A stretch of 64,000 nt of DNA from Gnetum montanum. Lineage: Eukaryota; Streptophyta; Gnetopsida; Gnetales; Gnetaceae. The stretch lies in NCBI GenBank assembly GCA_015680685.1, contig MNCI01035706.1:106769-170768 (forward strand), read 5' to 3'. Positions 58,289-64,000 of the stretch are shown here, piece by piece; the stretch's first letter is position 1; the number at the start of each line of letters is the position of its first letter. The translations under genes were made by a program, and so were the position numbers. Below the pieces are notes generated by a model. It had not been told where the DNA came from and made no database searches. It was given only the letters and a program-made list of their open reading frames with translations.

Positions 58289-59217
58289 TGTTCGAAATCG
58301 TTGACATAAGGCTAGAGAAAAATGAATGCTGAAAGATCTCCGGAGAGATACAAACGACCCTACCTTCGCGTGAGGGAAAGCTGGAAAAATGAAGGCAGAG
58401 TGCCTTGGATGGTCTGCACGCAGATCAACCAAGGACTTCCCCAAGTGTATGCTAATGGCCTGCGCTAGGGTTATCATCACGAAATGTAAAATGAAGTGCG
58501 TAATGCAATGAAACATAAACGTGAATATAGCGAGCAAAAGTATGGAGAATCTATGCAAAAATGTGTAATAAAATAGGACAATGCAGACAATGAACCAGAA
58601 TAGTACAATGGAAGGCAAAAATGAAGCTCTATTTTATTTAATTGACAAGATGTGCACCGGTCAAAATGTAGTTGCGTTGCAAGTCAAACGTTAAGCTCCG
58701 ATGTGATGGTAGAAGTTCACAGGTGTTGGGAATCATGTGCGTCTGGGCTCAGGATTGCTGGTTTTCTTTTTCCAATTTTTGCCAACCCCTGTTTATGTTA
58801 ATGAATAGGGTATTTATACATTTTTCTAGGCTGAAGAGTAGGATTTTTGAATGGGGTCAATGGCTGTGAGATCCGAGAAAAGCGGATTGCATGACAGGTG
58901 TACATGGGTAGACTACGTTCTAGATCGGATGCACTGTATCTTACAACGCAAGCTAGCTTATACCCATGGAAGTAGCATAAGAGCTTGACAAGCTCACAGA
59001 TGGTAAGGCTTACAATAAAAATCTACAATGAATTCCAAGAGGGATTGACTTCAGCTTGCTTGAAATTTCATGGTCCTTTGAATCGACTGCTGCAAGATGT
59101 TAATTTGAGTAATTCTGTGAATGTTTGAGGCATCTCTGCTTCACCAGGGCTTCCAACGTGAGTTGATTTGGTCCTGGTGTGTCCTCAGTGTGCATTGGAA
59201 GTGGTTTTTCTTGGTCA
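58289..59217 (-). repeat. LTR-like block 1 (element E 5' LTR)
   Basis: Starts TGTTCG on the plus strand and aligns with the start of block 2 (59222-59830): the ACCCTxCCTTCGCxTGAGGG, GCACGCxGAT and TGCACCGGTC landmarks are shared. On the minus strand a TATA box (TGTATAAATACCC) is at about 58808-58820. The region upstream of it lacks the GCGTATACGC array. The far boundary is approximate. Confidence 0.6.
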
Positions 59218-59221
59218 TAAC

Positions 59222-61500
59222 TGTACCGCCTGAAATTGTCGATCTCCGGCTGGAAGGGAAAATAGAGGCCGTGGGATTGTGGGATGGGTACAGAAGACCC
59301 TGCCTTCGCCTGAGGGCGAGCTGGAATGCAACGGAGACAGAGTACCTTGGGTGGTCCGCACGCGGATTAGACAAGGATTTCCCCGCGCGTACGCAAAATG
59401 CTATACACTGGGTTATGCGTAAATGGCGTGTAGGTGTAAATAACAAAAATAGCGTGAAACGTAAACGGATGCAAACGAAGCGTGAGCGTAAACAGACGTA
59501 AACAAGACGAGGCATGGGCCAAATTGATGTAAAACTATAAAAGAACTTGCAGCAAATGAAACGATGGAATTACAGAGTCAGAGTACAGTGCACCGGTCTA
59601 ACGCAGTTGTGGGAACACAAGGCAGACGAAAAGCCCCAACGTACACAGAGGTGACTCGGTCAGTTCGCAGGGCGAGCGGAGCGTAAGAGACTAGATCCAC
59701 AGTGTGCAGGGCTTCCCAGCGTAAGAAGGTTTTCTGCTCTTTTGCGTAGCGTAAATGTTCTCTAGTGTGCTCCAGGATTTTGTGAACCGTTTGCCTGAAG
59801 TGGAAAAATGGGGCTTTTATACAGGTTGTTACGCTAGACTCGGGATGGGAGACACGTGGAGCGTTGACCGGGTGCATACATTTTACAAATATTCAAAATG
59901 TTACAACTTCTGGGCGTATACGCCGCATCAAGTCGGCGTATATGCCTAGCGTATACGCTGAACATGCTGGGCGTGAACGGGGTGGAGATGTTGAGCGCTG
60001 GGCGTATACGCTGGTGAATGTTGGGCGTACACACCGGGCGTATACGCTGAAGGATGCCGGGCGTACATTGGGTGGAGATGTTGAGCGCTGGGCGTATACG
60101 CTGGGCGTATATGCTGGTGAATGTTGGGCGTAGACGTCGGGCGTATACGCTGATGGATGCTGGGCATACACGCGGGGCGCGTATGCTGATGGATGCTGGG
60201 CGTACACGCGGGGTGCATACGCCGAAGGATGTCCACTTGCTTCAATCCTTGCTCTTTGGTGTTATCTTCATACTGTCATTGGAGATCCTGTTGTCGAGCA
60301 TGTGCATCTGCAGTACCTGGGCGTGTACACCGGAGAGCTGAGCGTATACGCTGGAGCACTGGGCGTATACACTGTATGTTGGGCATATATGCTGGATGTA
60401 TACACTGTATGTGTGATGTTGGCGTATACGCTGGAGTGTATACGTTGGCACCATGTACTTAGCAAAAAACTAAGTGTTGCGATCATGCAACCGACATCGT
60501 TCGTGAGTTCCAGGGTTCTGTTTGGTGTCGGAAAAATACTACGCTTCGAATTTTGTGGTGTTTCATTGGCCCCTCTTTGTTGACGCCTGGAGGAATCGAC
60601 CCGAGAAGCGTCGACAAAGAAGTGCAAAACACCACAAGCAACTCGATAGAGACGTTGTCTGCTGCCACTTGGACGAGATGTCATCGCACCGTGTTGAGTA
60701 GTACAGAGGATTGGGAAAGGGGAATTTTGTATCTTGGAGGTCAGGGAGATTACGGGGATTGATGATCGGTCTAGGAGATTAAGCAAGGGAAAGGGGATGC
60801 TCTGATGTGAGGCATGCCAATCCTTGTCAATAGCCATTGTTTAGCAAACTCGAAGTTTAGACATGCGAGATGTGTCTTTTGGCGGAACAAGGATCTTGGT
60901 TAGTGTGCAAGAGAACTTGTTGACGGGACCAAAGCTACAGGAGGATGTGTTGCATTCTTTGGGAGAACAGGGTCCATGTTTAGTGTTCAGGGGAACCTGT
61001 TGGCGGGGAGCCAAAGCCATGTGACTAGATGCTTTTTGACCATTTTGGGCACGAGTACTGGATGCTCTTTTTTTGACGTAAAACTGTAAAAGAACTTTGC
61101 TCTGTTTGTGTACTTGTGCGCAGGTGTTGTGCTGTGTGGTGTATCGCAGCGTGCAACAGCGTGCTCAATGTTTTGAATGTATTGGACGTGTCAAGGGTTT
61201 AGTTGAATGGAAACTGGGGAACGAATGGGTATGTACTAGTGAATGGCTTCATTGAGTCCTGCCAGGTATGCTGCGAACATTATCTTATCTTGCTGCTTAC
61301 GATGAAGTGCATCTTTGTACGGAAGTTCCGGGTGTCATCCTGCAAATGTAATGTCAAGGAGACAAGAAAACCGTGAGCGAATAGACGAGCTTAGACTTAC
61401 ATGACGGCTGATGGCACAGAGGTGCTAAAGGACGGTAGGCACTGTGTGTAGATGATAGCAATATTGATGACGAGCGATGCAATGAAGCTGATGGACGATC
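59222..61500 (-). repeat. LTR-like block 2 with palindrome array
   Basis: Starts TGTACC. It is homologous to block 1 at its start and has a minus-strand TATA box (TGTATAAAAGCCCC, about 59810-59824). Upstream on that strand lies the GCGTATACGC array. It follows the pol at 61.85 kb in element order, so it is probably that element's 3' LTR plus 3' region. The end position is not determined; a short repeat (TAAAACTxTAAAAGAACTT) occurs at 59530 and 61078. Confidence 0.5.
59913..60435. repeat. Array of GCGTATACGC palindromes
   Basis: Eight exact copies of the 10-bp perfect palindrome start at 59914, 59949, 60002, 60038, 60092, 60141, 60342 and 60422. At least eight one- or two-mismatch versions (GCGTATATGC, GCGTACACGC, GCATACACGC) lie between. 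Larger units (GGTGGAGATGTTGAGCGCTG twice, GATGGATGCTGGGC twice) show duplication of the surrounding DNA. It sits upstream of the minus-strand TATA box of the LTR. Confidence 0.9.
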
Positions 61501-61537
61501 ATGGCGGCGGATTGATGTGCTGGATGTGGATTTGCCA

Positions 61538-61825
61538 ATTTATAGTCTTGGCAGACTATTATGGGTTAGTTTTATGTCATAACCTGTTGGACATTGCCTG
61601 TTTAGCGTCGTGGCAGATGATACGTTGCCAGTTTTTAGTCTTAGCGGACTATGAAGAGGCAAGCTAGTTTATAGTCTTGGCGGACCCTGATGGTAATGAC
61701 GGTGGCAGTTTACTGTCATGCCGGACGGGTGGTAGTTTATTGTCATTGCGGACACTGTGGTATTAGTTTTAAGTCATAATCTAGGACTGTTCTGTGGTAT
61801 CAGTTTATAGTCGTAATTCCAGGAC
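61538..61825 (-). repeat. About nine AGTTTATAGTC...GCGGAC repeats
   Basis: A unit close to AGTTTATAGTCTTGGCGGAC recurs at about 61538, 61567, 61600, 61630, 61666, 61707, 61733, 61764 and 61802. Spacing is 25-40 bp. It lies between the integrase stop and the LTR-like block, the 3' untranslated part of the element. Confidence 0.75.
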
Positions 61826-61847
61826 TTCCACGTACTTGAGTTTGTGT

Positions 61848-62690
61848 TCAGACATAGAACGGTTTTAGGTACAAATGATTTGTCAGATTAGCGAGCTCAT
61901 TCCCCTCTATGTCAGCTAACTTGAATGCACCATTGTCGAATGCTTTGATGACCACGTAAGGCCCTTCCCAGTTGGCTGAGAATTTGTCCGGGTGTTCCCG
62001 AACAGCTTTGAGTATGAGATCACCTTCGTGGATTGGGCGTCTGTTGATGTCATGCCGATGTCGCTGTCGTTGTTGCTTTTGGTACCATTCGATCTGATCA
62101 AGCGCGCGTACACGTTCTTCTTCCACCGAGTTGAGGTCAATGAGACGTAGCTCATTGTTTTGACCATCGTCGAGGAGTCCGGAGAGTGTGATCCTTAAAG
62201 ATGGTACCTACAATTCTAAAGGTAAAACAGCTTCTGAATCGTAAACAAGATTGTACGGAGTTTTACCTGTTGACATCTGGTGAGTAGTGCGGTAAGCCCA
62301 TAATGCATATAGTAATTGCTCGTGCCGCTTTCTTTTGCTTTGGGTTAGCATTTTCTTAAGTATCGTTATGATCGTCTTATTGGTTGCTTCTGCCTGCCCA
62401 TTGCTCTAAGGATAGTAAGGAGAGGAAAATGAGTGTTTGATCCCCAGATCATCGCAAAAGGTTTTTGTTTCGGCACTACTGAATTGCGGCCCGTTGTCAG
62501 TGATAATTGTCAAAGGGGTGCCAAAGCGGGTTACAATGTTTTCTAGGATAAAGTTGCACACGTGTTTAGAAGTTGTTTTCCAAAGGGGAGCTGCTTCTAC
62601 CCACTTCGTGAAATATTCGGTAGCGGTTATGATGAAACTGTGCCCTGTAGAAGATGAGGGTGTTATCGGGCCGATAAGGTCCAATCCCCA
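61848..62690 (-). pseudogene. Tat/Ogre-type integrase
   Basis: On the minus strand the core reads MDLIGPITPSSSTGHSFIIT (first Asp), TIITDNGPQFSS (second Asp), then after a stop the NGQAEATNKTI region (Glu) near 62395-62370. The C-terminal part is intact for 92 codons (62126-61848) with NWEGPYVVIKAFDNGAFKL and a final HLYLKPFYV. Frame breaks lie near 62400 and 62170. Confidence 0.9.
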
Positions 62691-62746
62691 CTTCTGAAAA
62701 GGCTATGTTATTTGTGCTGTGTGTAACTCGTTTGGCGGTACATGTA

Positions 62747-63685
62747 TTAAGTTACTATGTTTTTGACAAATGTTACATGTTTTGACTTCGTGGCCATGGT
62801 TTTTGGTGCTATGTGTCCTCCACATAGTCCCTCATGTACTTGATCAACTATGGTTTGGGCGTCGGTATTACTTATGCATGTTAGTAATATGCCTTCGTAG
62901 GATCTACGACATAGTGTGTCCCCTACCAGGGTATATTGCTTAGAACGTTTTCGTATGGCGTCCTTTTGTGCATTTGTTAGATGTCGCAGGGCTTCGCCGC
63001 GTAGAAGGTACTCTTTTATGTCATCGTACCATTCTATCGCACGTGTTGTACTAACAGATGCGATCAGCAATGTTTCAGAGGTTATTGGTTCATCGCACCT
63101 GATTACAGAGCTTGGCAAGGCATGGAACATGTCAGGCGATATATTTAATGCTAGTGTGGCTAACGTGTCTGCGATGGTGTTATCGTTTCGAGAGACGTGT
63201 TGCACATCAATGTTTTCGAATCGTTTCATTAAATGTTTCACCAAATCATAGTATGGTTGTAAATGTTGGGCTTTGCATGTGTACATGTCTGTAACTTGGT
63301 TTAGGACCAGTTGTGAATCCCCTCTGACTACCAGGCGTGTGATGTCTGAAGCCAGTGCTACTGTGAGAGCTCTAAGGAGACCTTTGTACTCTGCCATGTT
63401 GTTAGTACAGTGAAAATTGAAGCGATAGGCAAAGGGTCGGATCTCCCCGAAGGGATAAGTGATGACAGCAGCCGCACTTCCTCCTCGAGAGGTGGATGCT
63501 CCATCGAAGTTTAAAATAGCATCATAGTCATCAGGCACTGTGTTTATTGTGCTTATACCTTCATCCGGGAATTCAGGCTCTATGGTTGCTTGGTCATGCG
63601 TTGGTGATGCGGCCATTTGATTTGCTATGGCTTGACCTTTAACTGATGATTGTGTTACGTAGTATAGGTCGAACTCAGCTATCAT
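62747..63685 (-). CDS. Archaeal-type RNase H of Tat/Ogre pol, 312 aa
   Basis: An uninterrupted frame. LNFDGASTSRGGSAAAVI (first acidic residue), NNMAEYKGLLRAL (Glu), VVRGDSQLVLNQV (Asp) and RNDNTIADTLATLA (Asp) give the DEDD set of the additional RNase H that marks the Tat/Ogre group of Ty3/gypsy elements. The C-terminal part reads QVHEGLCGGHIAPKTMATK, the start of the integrase zinc domain. The first 25 residues are the end of the conventional RNase H. Confidence 0.85.
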   Translation of the reverse strand: MIAEFDLYYVTQSSVKGQAIANQMAASPTHDQATIEPEFPDEGISTINTVPDDYDAILNFDGASTSRGGSAAAVITYPFGEIRPFAYRFNFHCTNNMAEYKGLLRALTVALASDITRLVVRGDSQLVLNQVTDMYTCKAQHLQPYYDLVKHLMKRFENIDVQHVSRNDNTIADTLATLALNISPDMFHALPSSVIRCDEPITSETLLIASVSTTRAIEWYDDIKEYLLRGEALRHLTNAQKDAIRKRSKQYTLVGDTLCRRSYEGILLTCISNTDAQTIVDQVHEGLCGGHIAPKTMATKSKHVTFVKNIVT

Positions 63686-63689
63686 GGCT

Positions 63690-64000
63690 TTCCATCAGGC
63701 TATTCGACTCATTTGGTATATGTTTCCTGTTATAGCTCTCAGTACATTGTCCTTATAGATTATGTAAACTTGGTTACGGAAGAGGTAATGTCGCCATTTT
63801 CTTAAAGAAAAGACCAAAGCTAAGCATGATCTCTCCACGTCATTATATTTCTTTTCATGGGCAACTAAGGTGGGACTTCAGTTTCGTCATCTCGTTTCTG
63901 GCAGAGCATAGATGCAATGGACAATTCTAAAGTGGCAAGGTAGATGTAAAACGGTTTGTTGTTTTGGGGCGGGTAAACTGTAGGCAGTCGGGCAAGTGCT
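63690..64000 (-). pseudogene. Conventional RNase H end of the same pol, cut by window
   Basis: The minus-strand frame reads VAHEKKYNDVERSCLALVFS, RKWRHYLFRNQVYII and RIAWKAMIAEFDLYYV, the RNase H that follows reverse transcriptase. Continuous with the archaeal-type RNase H; the rest lies beyond the window. Confidence 0.75.

Noticed and set aside
59913-60435. CRISPR-like array
   Set aside because: The palindromes are 10 bp with irregular spacing, there are no uniform spacers or cas genes, and the context is a plant LTR.
59834-60460. Overlapping open frames with repeated VYAQ/AYTP or GRTRGA-like units
   Set aside because: They are translations of the palindrome array in several frames and both strands; repeat DNA, not protein, explains them.

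Overview
This window is plant nuclear DNA, most likely from a gymnosperm (conifer-type) genome. It is AT-rich and nearly gene-empty. It is dominated by old, nested LTR retrotransposons and carries spliceosomal introns and a decayed NLR resistance gene. The taxon is inferred from this overall character; no single marker fixes it. One run of N (46090-46280) and one ambiguous base (40902) show it is assembly sequence.

Left part (1-17 kb): a probable solo LTR (536-2005), a minus-strand Ty1/copia remnant (about 2330-3991), a minus-strand PPR (PLS-type) pseudogene (about 4970-5830) and an LTR-like block with an array of AGATGTCT/AGACATCT words (6581-6790). The main gene relic is an NLR on the plus strand (9773-14559). 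It has an N-terminal acylation signal, a four-helix-like N-terminal domain spread over small exons, NB-ARC and LRRs, and it is broken by several frameshifts. A hAT transposase relic follows (15.4-16.7 kb). Blocks upstream of the NLR reappear near 38-41 kb beside a UDP-glycosyltransferase fragment, so this is a duplicated locus split by transposons.

Middle (17-35.4 kb): element A (minus strand, 3' half only) is interrupted by a complete Athila-like Ty3/gypsy element B (18755-31993, plus strand). B has two 887-bp LTRs, a tRNA-Asp-type primer site, gag-protease-RT-RNaseH-integrase essentially in one frame, a 2.1-kb spacer with its own TATA region, and a second 951-codon open frame (ORF3) downstream of pol. 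Alignment of A's own ORF3 across the insertion shows a 5-bp target duplication.

Right part (42.8-64 kb): a related gag-bearing but pol-less element C (43206-49769); element D in opposite orientation, whose LTR lies 27 bp from C's LTR and which carries another ORF3; a different gag (54.9-57.9 kb) joined to D's spacer; two related minus-strand LTR-like blocks (58.3-61.5 kb); and a Tat/Ogre-type pol with two RNase H domains and integrase running off the right edge.

The most interesting signal is regulatory. In A, B and D the LTR U3 carries a family-specific palindrome next to the TATA box (GTCGAC, GTATAC or GATATC). The internal TATA region just upstream of ORF3 carries the same word. In the Tat-type LTR at 59.9-60.4 kb the word has expanded to an array of GCGTATACGC palindromes. 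This looks like a co-evolving dual-promoter arrangement serving gag-pol and ORF3.
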